A DNA stretch of 34,295 nt from Clostridia bacterium. GTDB taxonomy: Bacteria; Bacillota; Clostridia; Oscillospirales; CAG-272. The notes beneath the pieces are model-generated. The model had not been told where the DNA came from. It saw only the letters and a program-made list of their open reading frames with translations, and made no database searches. Each line of letters starts with the position of its first letter. Within the stretch, counting starts at the first letter, position 1. The stretch is taken from positions 1 through 34,295 of the forward strand of contig JAFULU010000245.1 of the NCBI GenBank assembly GCA_017483125.1, given 5' to 3'. Below, in pieces: positions 1-7,792 of this stretch. A program made the position numbers and the translations under genes.

Positions 1-370
1 GGCTGATGGCGTCGCGGATGGCGGGAAGGGTGGTCTCGCGGAGGGTGGTGATGGACTTATCCCCGCCGGGGAGCCAACCGAGATTGAACATTCCCGCCTT
101 GAAGGGGACGTCCACGTATTTCTTGACGTTGGAGTGGGAGTCCAGGATCAGCTGGTAGTTGTCGGGGCAGCCCGCGCGGACCAGATGCTCCTGGGTGGAG
201 GCCAGGGCCTGCTCCTGGATATCGAAGGCGTAGACGAAGCCCTCGGGGCCTACGGTCTTGGACAGGAATTCGGTGTCGTGGCCGTTGCCCATGGTGAAAT
301 CCACCGCCACGTCACCGGGACGGAGGTGCTTGAGGATGAAGTATTTGTGGAGTTCGAGTAGGTCGATCAT
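1..370 (-). CDS. mnmM: YtqB/MnmM-type SAM-dependent methyltransferase (5' part only)
   Basis: The first 123 codons of a class I SAM-dependent methyltransferase, cut by the window edge. The protein begins MIDLLELHKYFI. It has the SAM-binding motif DFTMGNGHDT, an acidic strand-2 motif (AFDIQEQAL), and the block MFNLGWLPGGDKSI, which is diagnostic of the rRNA_methylase/YtqB family. In Bacillus subtilis YtqB (MnmM) methylates 5-aminomethyl-2-thiouridine at the tRNA wobble position, so the same tRNA role is inferred here. The start is ATG at 370-368, preceded by GGAGAAAATAT, a good ribosome site. It lies downstream of the DMT transporter gene on the same strand, separated only by repeat element E1, and may be co-transcribed through it. 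The family is well supported; the exact substrate is inference. Confidence 0.85.
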   Translation of the reverse strand, partial: MIDLLELHKYFILKHLRPGDVAVDFTMGNGHDTEFLSKTVGPEGFVYAFDIQEQALASTQEHLVRAGCPDNYQLILDSHSNVKKYVDVPFKAGMFNLGWLPGGDKSITTLRETTLPAIRDAIS

Positions 371-398
371 ATATTTTCTCCTTATGAGAGGGTATTTC

Positions 399-543
399 AA
401 ATTTGGGTTTATCGAAGAGATACAAGATACGGAGATACAAGATACAAGATACAAGATATAGAAGCGGGAGTCGTCGTAAGGGTTTTTACATATCTTGTAT
501 CTTGTATCTTGTAACTTGTATCTCACCGATAAACTGCAATTTA
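399..543. repeat. E1: heptamer-bounded miniature inverted-repeat element
   Basis: About 145 bp with imperfect terminal inverted repeats. The left end reads AAATTTGGGTTTATCG and the right end, on the other strand, AAATTGCAGTTTATCG. Inside each end is an array of the 7-mer GATACAA (about five units on each side, some degenerate) in inverted orientation, so the element can fold into a long hairpin. The core is about 461-490. E2 (21188-21341) is a second copy in opposite orientation with a related core. The right end supplies the TAA stop of the DMT gene (541-543). No open reading frame of note and no clear target-site duplication were seen. Confidence 0.85.
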
Positions 544-1404
544 TAGGTTCAACAATACCACCGACACCACCCCCACCGCGAACCCCGCCCACTGCTTAGC
601 GGTGAAGCGCTCGCGGCGCACCAGGAGGGCGTAGGGGACGATGAGGATGAGCTCCCCCGCCGAGAGGACGGGGAACATGACGGAGGCGGCGATGAAGCGG
701 TTGAGGTAGAGGGCGAGGTAGTTGACCGCGCCGTTGAAGAGTCCGCAGAAGAGGGACAGAGGGCCGCCCACGCGGAGGGTGGATTTCAGGTCGGTCTCCT
801 TGGTGAGGAAGGAGGCGGCGATCAGCACGACGGTGGAGAGTCCCAGGGCGGCGATGGTGGAAAGATTCAGGTTGACGTCGGCTCCCAGATAGTGGGGAGC
901 CAGCTTCTGCACCGTGGAGCACATACCGTTGCCCACAAAGCCCAAAAGGACGAAGACCAACCATTTGAGGGAGATCCTTTCCTTGGGGGTATCGGCGGTC
1001 TTTTTGCGGTGGTTGGTGAGCCACAGGGACAGGACCAGCAGGATCATGCCCGCGATCATGGGGCTGCCGATGGGCTCGCTGAGGATGACCAGTCCCGCGA
1101 AGGCGGGGACCAGGAGGGAGTAGGACATGATCAGGGTGGTCTTGGCCAGAGAGCCGCACTTGATGGCCAGCACCACGAAGACCGTGGCGGCGGCGTAGGA
1201 CAGACCGAAGGAAATAGCGGGGATCATCAGCTCGCTTGACCAGACCCAGTTACGGTTGACCGCCATGAAAAAGCACATGGCGAAAAAGGAGATCATGCCG
1301 CTGAAGAGGAACACGCCCGACCGGCACTTGGCGTTGTAGCGGTCCTGTATGACCTTCTGGAAGACGATGAACAGGGCGGTCAGGAACAGCAGGAAATAGT
1401 TCAT
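541..1404 (-). CDS. DMT-superfamily (EamA-like) membrane transporter
   Basis: A 287-residue, strongly hydrophobic protein with about ten membrane segments arranged as two similar halves. The halves are separated by a basic cytoplasmic loop near residues 131-145 (NHRKKTADTPKER). Length, topology and the segment ending LLVPAFAGLVILSEPIGSPMIAG fit the drug/metabolite transporter (EamA) superfamily. Substrate cannot be told from sequence; members move amino acids, nucleotides, sugars or drugs. The start ATG at 1404 has GGAG about 14 nt upstream and a G-rich stretch nearer. The gene follows the DUF6062 gene after 18 nt and is probably transcribed from the promoter at 2179-2207. Its TAA stop is formed by the end of repeat element E1. 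Confidence 0.8.
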   Translation of the reverse strand: MNYFLLFLTALFIVFQKVIQDRYNAKCRSGVFLFSGMISFFAMCFFMAVNRNWVWSSELMIPAISFGLSYAAATVFVVLAIKCGSLAKTTLIMSYSLLVPAFAGLVILSEPIGSPMIAGMILLVLSLWLTNHRKKTADTPKERISLKWLVFVLLGFVGNGMCSTVQKLAPHYLGADVNLNLSTIAALGLSTVVLIAASFLTKETDLKSTLRVGGPLSLFCGLFNGAVNYLALYLNRFIAASVMFPVLSAGELILIVPYALLVRRERFTAKQWAGFAVGVVSVVLLNL

Positions 1405-1422
1405 AGGGTGCTTCCCCGCTCC

Positions 1423-2124
1423 TTACTTATTGTGGATGTCGGAGCGGATGAACTTGATGGCCCGCTCCACCGCATCCTTGGAGTTGTACCAGGGCTCGGC
1501 GTCGTAGCGGTAGTCGAACTTCTTGCAGAACCAGCTGACGTCGTCGGTGAGCGTGGTCATGTAATCGTTGACCACCTTGCCCACCTCGCCCGCAAACTGG
1601 GCCAGCTTCTTCTTGTTCAACCGCTTCTGGCCGTACTCCAAAAGCTTTTTGTAGTGGGGAATGCAGAAGTAGGGCTGGGCGCGGAGCTTGGGGCCGAAGT
1701 CCTCGTCGGCATCCCAGAGGTAGACCACGCACTCGGCCATATGCTCGAAGTGGTATTGAATGCGCTTGCAGACGTAGCAGGACTGCTCCAGCTCGGCGAT
1801 GCGCTTGACGGGCTTGCTCCCGGGCGCGCCGAAGAGACCGCCGTCCTTGATATCGTCCTGCAACTCTTTCAAGTGGCTCTCCAGGGTCAGCGCCATGCCC
1901 AGGCGGTTCTTGCGGACGAACATGAGATCGTAGTGGAGGCGGCAGAAGCCCTGCTCGTTGGTCTTGATGCGGACGTCGGGCTCCATCATGGAGGCGCCGA
2001 GGATGAGATCCAGCTCGTTCTCCTCCAGCTTGCGGTAGATGGCGCACATGGGACAGCCGCAGGATGCGTCGTCGCGGGAGGCCTCAAAGGCTTCGTTTAC
2101 GGGTATGGTATAGATCTGCTCCAT
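1423..2124 (-). CDS. DUF6062 family protein with two CxxC...CxxH modules
   Basis: A 233-residue protein matching my recall of the DUF6062 family of Firmicutes (motifs IPVNEAFE, ELDLILGASMMEPDVRIKTNE, KFDYRYDAEPW). The function of the family is unknown. The start is taken at ATG 2124-2122 because CGGAGGTTCCT lies directly before it; an in-frame ATG at 2157 has no ribosome site. Two parallel cysteine modules are visible: C24-x2-C27 with C61-x2-H64, and C116-x2-C119 with C154-x2-H157. This suggests a duplicated metal-binding unit, which is inference. It is the first gene of a minus-strand unit with the DMT transporter 18 nt downstream, under a good sigma-A promoter. Confidence 0.85.
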   Translation of the reverse strand: MEQIYTIPVNEAFEASRDDASCGCPMCAIYRKLEENELDLILGASMMEPDVRIKTNEQGFCRLHYDLMFVRKNRLGMALTLESHLKELQDDIKDGGLFGAPGSKPVKRIAELEQSCYVCKRIQYHFEHMAECVVYLWDADEDFGPKLRAQPYFCIPHYKKLLEYGQKRLNKKKLAQFAGEVGKVVNDYMTTLTDDVSWFCKKFDYRYDAEPWYNSKDAVERAIKFIRSDIHNK

Positions 2125-2178
2125 AGGAACCTCCGAATTTACAATTTGCTCTTGCATTTTTGCGCGGAATCATTTATA

Positions 2179-2207
2179 ATTGTACCATAGAATCCCCGAT
2201 ATTGCAA
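2179..2207 (-). promoter_or_regulatory. Sigma-A promoter for the DUF6062-DMT unit
   Basis: On the minus strand: TTGCAA (2207-2202), a 17-bp spacer, and TACAAT (2184-2179). The transcription start would lie about 50 nt before the DUF6062 start codon. Confidence 0.75.
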
Positions 2208-2302
2208 GGGGTTGCGAAGAAAATTTACACCCTCCCCACCGTGAAACCTCCGGGGGGAACCCCACTTCCCGTCACACACCAGCCTCCCCTTACCATAAAA
2301 TC

Positions 2303-2375
2303 ACATTTCGCCAAAGGCGAAATGTTTCCGCCACTCTTCACTCTTCACGCCGCTTGCGGCACTTCACTCTTCACT
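2303..2375. repeat. E8: heptamer tract with two embedded hairpins
   Basis: A perfect 10-bp hairpin with an AAA loop (TTT on the other strand) lies at 2303-2325. It is followed by tandem ACTCTTC heptamers at 2333-2346. A small hairpin GCCGC-TT-GCGGC at 2349-2360 interrupts the tract, which then resumes (ACTTC, ACTCTTC) to about 2375. It resembles one half of a heptamer-bounded element; no opposite arm was found in the gap. It ends about 10 bp before the ribosome site of the gene at 2392. The rest of the gap (2208-2302) shows nothing recognisable. Confidence 0.65.
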
Positions 2376-2391
2376 TTTTTAGGAGCCTGCC

Positions 2392-2916
2392 ATGCCACAA
2401 TTCACCCTCCCCGAATACGCCGCCCTCCTGACCCGCACCTTCACCCCCCGCTTCCCCCGCGACAACCGCCCCCGCGCCGTCAGCGACACCACCGACAAGG
2501 GAGAGGAGACCCTGGAATTCATCCTGCCTCACCCCGAGGACGGGCGTTTTTCGGTGTCCCTCACCGTAAGCGGGCGCAAGGGCTTTGCGGGGACCTGTAC
2601 CCTCCGCTTCGGCCAGGCCGAGGTGGCCTCCGCGCTGGATCCCGAGGTCGCCGTTGCCGCCATAGAGGAGGTCATCTCCGACCGCATCGTGGCCATCGTG
2701 CGCTACAAGGACCGCGACGCCTACGACGACTGCCGCAAGGTGTCCACCGCCCCCATGGAATGGCTGTACCAGATGCCCGACGACGAGGGCGAGCTTGCCG
2801 CCATGCTGGAGAAGCTGAAAAAGCCCGCAGGCCTTCTGGAGAAGATCAGCGGGAAATACGTGGGGGTGTTTGAGGTGTATCGGTGGAGCGGGAGTGAGGT
2901 TATTGAAAGAACATAA
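2392..2916 (+). CDS. Hypothetical protein, 174 residues
   Basis: Not recognised. The start ATG is preceded by TTAGGAGCCTGCC, a clear ribosome site, and codon use matches the genome. The protein is soluble and acidic, without signal peptide or membrane segments. It looks alpha/beta: it begins MPQFTLPEYAALLTRTF, has a strand-rich middle (residues about 40-75), and an acidic helical section near 130-155. The strand pattern EETLEFILPHPEDGRFSVSLTVSG and the central acidic residues do not let me assign a family. It is monocistronic in appearance: the repeat E8 is upstream and a strong terminator lies immediately downstream. Confidence 0.7.
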   Translation: MPQFTLPEYAALLTRTFTPRFPRDNRPRAVSDTTDKGEETLEFILPHPEDGRFSVSLTVSGRKGFAGTCTLRFGQAEVASALDPEVAVAAIEEVISDRIVAIVRYKDRDAYDDCRKVSTAPMEWLYQMPDDEGELAAMLEKLKKPAGLLEKISGKYVGVFEVYRWSGSEVIERT

Positions 2917-2918
2917 AA

Positions 2919-2958
2919 GGAAGACCGCCGAGGGGAGATCCTTCGGCGGTCTTCTTTT
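2919..2958 (+). terminator. Rho-independent terminator
   Basis: Stem AAGACCGCCGA pairs with TCGGCGGTCTT across a short purine-rich loop and is followed by CTTTT. It sits three bases after the stop of the gene at 2392-2916. Confidence 0.85.
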
Positions 2959-3013
2959 GTGCATTTCCCCCATATATTTCTCTACAAAATATAAAGAATC
3001 CCCATTTTCCCAT

Positions 3014-3042
3014 TTGACAATTCCCTTTCTTTGTGGTATAAT
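3014..3042 (+). promoter_or_regulatory. Perfect-consensus sigma-A promoter for the DUF512-der run
   Basis: TTGACA (3014-3019), 17-bp spacer, TATAAT (3037-3042), with TGTGG immediately before the -10. No other equally good promoter is seen until 13859, so it may drive much of the run that follows. Confidence 0.9.
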
Positions 3043-3103
3043 ATAGATTGGATTATTATGGAGCACTATACCGTAAGCACCCCCGAGGAAAGGAGCCACC
3101 CAC

Positions 3104-4417
3104 ATGGTCAAGATCACCTCCGTCACCCCCCACAGCCGCGCCGAGCGCCACGGCATTCTCGCGGGGGACACCCTCATATCCATCAATAGCCGCGAGGTCA
3201 CCGACGTGCTGGACTACCGCTTCTTCCTCACCGCCACCGAGGTCAAGCTGGAGCTGACCCGCGACGGTGTCCCCTTTGAGGTCACCATCCGCAAGCGGGA
3301 GTACGACGACATCGGTCTGGACTTTGAGACCCCGCTGATGGACAAGAAGCACTCCTGCGAGAACAAGTGCATCTTCTGCTTCATCGACCAGCTCCCGAAG
3401 GGGATGCGGGAAACCCTCTACTTCAAGGACGACGACAGCCGCCTGTCCTTCCTCCACGGCAACTTCATTACCATGACCAACCTCCGCGACAAGGACATCG
3501 ACCGCATCATTGAGATGCACATTTCTCCGGTCAATATCTCGGTGCATACCACCAACCCCGAGCTGCGGGTGAAGATGATGCACAACAAGCGGGCGGGGCT
3601 GGTGCTGGACTACCTCCCGAGGCTGGCCGAGGCGGGCATCACCCTGTGCGGTCAGTTAGTCCTCTGCCGCGGCATCAACGACGGCCCCGAGCTGGAGCGA
3701 TCCATGCGTGACCTGTATGCTTTAGGCGACGCCATGGAGAGCGTGTCCATCGTCCCCGCGGGGCTGACCAGGTATCGGGACAAGCTCTACCCCCTGACCA
3801 CCTACTCCCCCGAGGAGGCCGCCGCGGTGATCCGTCAGGTGGAGGCCTTCGCGGAGAAGTGCCTTGCCGAGTGCGGCTCCAGAAAATTCTTTTGCGCCGA
3901 CGAGCTGTACCTCAAGGCGGGGCTTCCCCTCCCCTCGGAGGACTACTACGAGGGCTATGCCCAGATCGAGAACGGTGTGGGTATGATTACTTCCCTGCTC
4001 ACCGAGTTTGAGGGTGAGATGAACTTCCTCGACGAATACCTCCCCGACTACAAGGCTCCCCGTACCGTATCGGTCTGCACGGGCGTGGCCGCCTACCCCA
4101 CCATCAAGGCTATGGCCGCCCGTCTGGAGGCCGTGGTGGAGGGTCTGACCGTCCACGTCTATGAAATCGTCAACCACTTTTTCGGCGAATCCGTCACGGT
4201 AGCGGGCCTGCTCACGGGCAAGGATATGTTTGAACAGCTTGTAGGCAAGGAATTGGGCGATGAGCTGATTATCCCCGAGAACACCCTGCGGGCTGACGAG
4301 GCCATGTTCCTGGACGATATGACCCCCGCCGAGCTGTCCCGAAAGCTGGGCGTCCCCATCCGCGCGGGTAAGAACGACGGAGGGGAGTTTATCCGAGAGA
4401 TGCTGGGGATCGAGTAA
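3104..4417 (+). CDS. DUF512 family radical SAM-like iron-sulfur protein with PDZ domain
   Basis: A 437-residue protein with the known DUF512 architecture. An N-terminal PDZ-like domain (residues about 1-65, with RAERHGILAGDTLISIN) is followed by a cysteine cluster C85-x3-C89-x2-C92 (SCENKCIFCFIDQLPKGMR). That cluster fits a radical SAM 4Fe-4S site, within a TIM-barrel-like middle. The C-terminal DUF512 domain contains VCTGVAAYPT and FFGESVTVAGLLTG. The biochemical role is not established. The start at 3104 has AAAGGAG upstream. Its place next to der is conserved in many Clostridia, which supports both calls. Repeat E6 begins on the base after its TAA stop. Confidence 0.92.
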   Translation: MVKITSVTPHSRAERHGILAGDTLISINSREVTDVLDYRFFLTATEVKLELTRDGVPFEVTIRKREYDDIGLDFETPLMDKKHSCENKCIFCFIDQLPKGMRETLYFKDDDSRLSFLHGNFITMTNLRDKDIDRIIEMHISPVNISVHTTNPELRVKMMHNKRAGLVLDYLPRLAEAGITLCGQLVLCRGINDGPELERSMRDLYALGDAMESVSIVPAGLTRYRDKLYPLTTYSPEEAAAVIRQVEAFAEKCLAECGSRKFFCADELYLKAGLPLPSEDYYEGYAQIENGVGMITSLLTEFEGEMNFLDEYLPDYKAPRTVSVCTGVAAYPTIKAMAARLEAVVEGLTVHVYEIVNHFFGESVTVAGLLTGKDMFEQLVGKELGDELIIPENTLRADEAMFLDDMTPAELSRKLGVPIRAGKNDGGEFIREMLGIE

Positions 4418-4595
4418 GAATTCGTAATTCGTAATGCGTAATTCGTAATTACGATACGAGGCTCCTGCGTTCCTGTATATCCGATACCGATCGTTGCGAT
4501 CAAGCAAGATACGACTCCGACGGTTTACCCATGACTGTTCCCATTTCGATCCCCCATCACCAATTACGAATTACGAATTGCGAATTACGAATTCC
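4418..4595. repeat. E6: AATTCGT-heptamer inverted-repeat element
   Basis: The left arm (4418-4452) is a tandem array of AATTCGT units, one variant AATGCGT. The right arm (4561-4595) is its inverted counterpart, with one variant ATTGCGA. The arms can pair over about 35 bp with few mismatches. The interior of about 110 bp includes a small hairpin GATCG-TTG-CGATC at 4489-4501. The first base of the left arm follows directly on the TAA stop of the DUF512 gene. The remaining 35 bp to der hold only its ribosome site (AAAGGAG). Confidence 0.85.
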
Positions 4596-4630
4596 AATTC
4601 CATCCCCTTACCGAAAGGAGACCATACACC

Positions 4631-6022
4631 ATGTCCAAGCCTATCATCGCCGTTGTTGGCCGTCCCAACGTCGGCAAATCCACCCTTTTCAACAAGCTCA
4701 TCGGTGAGCGCCGTTCCATCGTGGAGGACACCCCCGGCGTCACCCGCGACCGCATCTACGGCGAGACCGAGTGGAACGGCCGCCAGCTGGTCCTCATCGA
4801 CACCGGCGGTATCGAGCCAAAGACCGATGACATCATCCTGTCCCAGATGAAGGTGCAGGCCCAGGTAGCCATCGACGACGCCGACGCCATCATCTTCATG
4901 TGCGACGTCCGCACGGGACTGACCGCCGCCGACCGTGACATCGCCGTCATGCTCCAGAAGAGCGGCAAGCCCATCATTCCCTGCATCAACAAGTGCGACA
5001 GCGTGGGCCAGCTGCCCTACGAGTACTACGAGTTCTACGAGCTGGGCTTTGATCTGGACCCCATCACGGTGTCCTCGGTCCACGGCTCGGGCACGGGCGA
5101 CCTCCTGGACGCCTGCTGTGACGCCCTGTCCGACTGGGAGGAGGGCGAGGAGGAGGAGAGCGGCATTAAGATTGCCGTCATCGGTAAGCCCAACGCGGGC
5201 AAATCCTCCATCATCAACCGCTTCCTCGGGGAGAACCGCATGATCGTTTCGGACATCGCGGGCACCACCCGTGACGCAGTGGACACCCGTCTGGTCAACG
5301 AGCGGGGCACCTTCACCTTCATCGACACCGCAGGCATCCGCCGTCAGTCCAAGATCGGGGATCAGATCGAGAAGTACAGCGTCCTCCGCGCCCACATGGC
5401 GGTGGAGCGGGCCGACGTCTGCCTCATCATGATCGACGCCTCGGTGGGCATCACCGAGCAGGACGAGAAGATCGCGGGCATCGCTCATGAGGCGGGCAAG
5501 GCCTCCATCATCGTGGTGAACAAGTGGGATTCCATCGAGAAGGACAATTCCACCGTAAAGGCCTTCACCGACCGCATCCGCGAGTCCCTGGCCTATATGC
5601 CCTACGCCCCCATCACCTTCGTCTCCGCCAAGACGGGCCAGCGCATCGACGGCCTGTACGATCTGATCCAATCGGTTTACGAGCAGTCCCACTTCCGCGT
5701 CACCACGGGCGCCCTCAACGACGTCCTGGGCGAGGCCATGATGCGGGTCCAGCCTCCCACGGACAAGGGCAAGCGTCTCAAGATCTACTACATGACCCAG
5801 ACCCAGGTGGCGCCCCCCACCTTCGTCCTGTTCTGCAACTTGGCGGAGCTGTTCCACTTCTCCTACCAGCGGTATATCGAGAACTGCCTGCGGGAGACCT
5901 ACGGCTTCAAGGGTACGCCCATCAAGATGGTTATCAAGCAGAGGGGCGATGATCCCGAGATCAACGTCAGGGGTAAGAGGGATAAGAAGGAAAAGGATAG
6001 CGACGGCGGGGATGAGGAGTGA
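4631..6022 (+). CDS. der: Ribosome biogenesis GTPase Der (EngA)
   Basis: A 463-residue protein with two tandem GTPase domains, the mark of Der, which acts in maturation of the 50S ribosomal subunit. The first P-loop is GRPNVGKS at residues 10-17, with DTPGVTRDR, DTGG and NKCD. The second is GKPNAGKS at 185-192, with DIAGTTRDA, DTAG and NKWD. The C-terminal KH-like domain follows (YYMTQTQVAPPTFVLF, then RETYGFKGTPIKMVIK). The tail is a short run of charged residues (GKRDKKEKDSDGGDEE). Length is normal for the family (about 440-490). The start follows CCGAAAGGAGACCATACACC. It follows the DUF512 gene, the usual order, although repeat E6 separates them. Confidence 0.98.
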   Translation: MSKPIIAVVGRPNVGKSTLFNKLIGERRSIVEDTPGVTRDRIYGETEWNGRQLVLIDTGGIEPKTDDIILSQMKVQAQVAIDDADAIIFMCDVRTGLTAADRDIAVMLQKSGKPIIPCINKCDSVGQLPYEYYEFYELGFDLDPITVSSVHGSGTGDLLDACCDALSDWEEGEEEESGIKIAVIGKPNAGKSSIINRFLGENRMIVSDIAGTTRDAVDTRLVNERGTFTFIDTAGIRRQSKIGDQIEKYSVLRAHMAVERADVCLIMIDASVGITEQDEKIAGIAHEAGKASIIVVNKWDSIEKDNSTVKAFTDRIRESLAYMPYAPITFVSAKTGQRIDGLYDLIQSVYEQSHFRVTTGALNDVLGEAMMRVQPPTDKGKRLKIYYMTQTQVAPPTFVLFCNLAELFHFSYQRYIENCLRETYGFKGTPIKMVIKQRGDDPEINVRGKRDKKEKDSDGGDEE

Positions 6023-6087
6023 TCCACATCACCCCCTGTCATGTGAATCACAAATAATCAATAATCATCGACGGAGGAACCTATACC

Positions 6088-7752
6088 ATGAGCATTTTAA
6101 TTGAGGGTGCTGCCAAACTCATTATAGCGGCCTCCGTAGGGGTTGCTGCTACGGTTGCAGGAGTTGTTGCTACCAAAAAAATTGACGAGAAAAAAACGCA
6201 GGAAGAAAAGAAAAAGTCTTTTGAATACGGACTCAAGGTAGGTGCTGATATGAGCACCGAGCAGTTCCACAGAGATTATCTTTATCCATGGTTATCCCAA
6301 GTAGCACTAGCTTATTATGTTGCACGAGTTGATGGATCGGTGTCAAAAAAAGAACAAAGAATCATCGAAGAAAAAACGGAATATTTGCTTAATAATCCTT
6401 CTCTTCCCGATAAATTCAAAACGGAACTTCTCACCATAATCAACGACAAAGATATCTCTTTTGAAATCGTTCAAAAGTATCTTGATAAAAGCAATATTGA
6501 GAAGATCACGGATTCTGTTGAAGAATTAACCGAACTTGCTAGAGCAACTCGAGGAATCTCCAAAGAAGAGCAAAACGCATTAGACCAAATTCATCAATAT
6601 TTTGAAAATCGAATCAAGATGGACGAAATTGAGAACGATGACAAATCATATCTAAAGAGTGTTGCTGAAATCACCGCTGATTCTGAAAAATACATGGTTG
6701 AATTAGTTGCCCAAGAAACCATCCAAAAGGTCGCGGAGGAATACACCCTAAAAATGAGACTTTTGGATGCTGTTTTCTCTCACAAAACAAAGCTGGAAAA
6801 AAAGGAAATTGCTCTCTTAATGATTGCCACTGGATTGCAATGCTTACGTATCTATTTAGCAAACAAATTGACAGAAGTAGAACCAGCAGGAGCGCAGAAT
6901 AAAAAGGAGAAGGGACTACATGGGTTCCAAGATAAAGTGTTTTCCGCTTTCAAATCAACGAAAGAAAACCCTGATATTGCGCGTCCTTACTATGCTCCTT
7001 TGAATGACATAATCACCATTTCCAGTGTGCCCTATGACATCACAAGATACGACGGGGAGGCCCTTGGTCTATTTCAAGGCGGAAATCATCGTTTCGCAAC
7101 ATTGGGGCATGATCCTATCATAGGGTTAGTCGTTGGAACGGTGAATATCATGACTAACACGATTACAACGATAAATCCAGTTCCTTCCACACACCATGTT
7201 CGCCTTGAAGTCGGTCGTTGTGCTATTGGAAATAATGCAAGTCTAGTTGTTGCTTTAACAAAATCTATTGAGAGAACTACCGAAGATATTACCCCCCTTG
7301 TTGCCGCTTTCATGAAACAACTGATTCATATTGCAACAGATCTTTATACACCAAAGGGCATTCAACTCCCAGGCGCAAATCTGGTACTCTCATCTGAAAG
7401 CACGGAGGCATTGACTAACTTCATTAGTTTTGGAGATATAGCCAAAATCGGTGCTTCCGCAGGAGTAGCCGCCCTCATTGACAAAATCATTGCTTTACTG
7501 TACGGTTGCTTTCTGCTCGACTCCAAGGAGGATTTGAATGATCCCCTTCAGCAAGTCAAACTTCGCAAAATTATTCTGTTCTCCAATAGTATTGCTACAT
7601 CCAGTAATATCATCCAGGTCGCCATAACCAAGCGATATGAACAGCTTGATATCGGCGGGTTTGCCGTTTTGCTTTCCCATGTATTCCGAGATATCAACTT
7701 CATATATGATGTAAAACGCGAATTCATCAGCCGAGGTCTTGGCGAGATTTAA
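6088..7752 (+). CDS. Orphan 554-residue protein, N-terminal membrane segment and TerB-like region, foreign-looking
   Basis: Not confidently assigned. The DNA is markedly more AT-rich than both neighbours, with many AAA, ATT, TTA and CTT codons, so it looks horizontally acquired. It sits between der and obgE. The start has GGAGG nine bases upstream. Residues about 8-28 are hydrophobic (AAKLIIAASVGVAATVAGVV), followed by a Lys/Glu-rich stretch, suggesting a single membrane anchor. Residues about 70-100 (ALAYYVARVDGSVSKKEQRI) resemble the TerB fold, where an acidic D-G-x-(I/V)-S motif precedes helices. The middle is helical and charged. Residues about 320-370 hold a striking conserved-looking block (GGNHRFATLGHDPIIG, then a hydrophobic Gly/Val/Ile segment). 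The role is unknown; stress response or defence are possibilities, not evidence-based calls. Confidence 0.8.
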   Translation: MSILIEGAAKLIIAASVGVAATVAGVVATKKIDEKKTQEEKKKSFEYGLKVGADMSTEQFHRDYLYPWLSQVALAYYVARVDGSVSKKEQRIIEEKTEYLLNNPSLPDKFKTELLTIINDKDISFEIVQKYLDKSNIEKITDSVEELTELARATRGISKEEQNALDQIHQYFENRIKMDEIENDDKSYLKSVAEITADSEKYMVELVAQETIQKVAEEYTLKMRLLDAVFSHKTKLEKKEIALLMIATGLQCLRIYLANKLTEVEPAGAQNKKEKGLHGFQDKVFSAFKSTKENPDIARPYYAPLNDIITISSVPYDITRYDGEALGLFQGGNHRFATLGHDPIIGLVVGTVNIMTNTITTINPVPSTHHVRLEVGRCAIGNNASLVVALTKSIERTTEDITPLVAAFMKQLIHIATDLYTPKGIQLPGANLVLSSESTEALTNFISFGDIAKIGASAGVAALIDKIIALLYGCFLLDSKEDLNDPLQQVKLRKIILFSNSIATSSNIIQVAITKRYEQLDIGGFAVLLSHVFRDINFIYDVKREFISRGLGEI

Positions 7753-7792
7753 ACATATTCAGACATTACTCCAAACAAAGGAGCGTGATACA

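Noticed and set aside
399..543. E1 as a CRISPR-like repeat array.
   Set aside because: The 7-bp units are contiguous without spacers and are arranged as inverted arms.
399..545. TA target-site duplication of a mariner-type MITE around E1-E4.
   Set aside because: Flanks compared at each end (for example CA/TA at E1 and E3, TA/TG at E2) do not match, so no duplication can be claimed.
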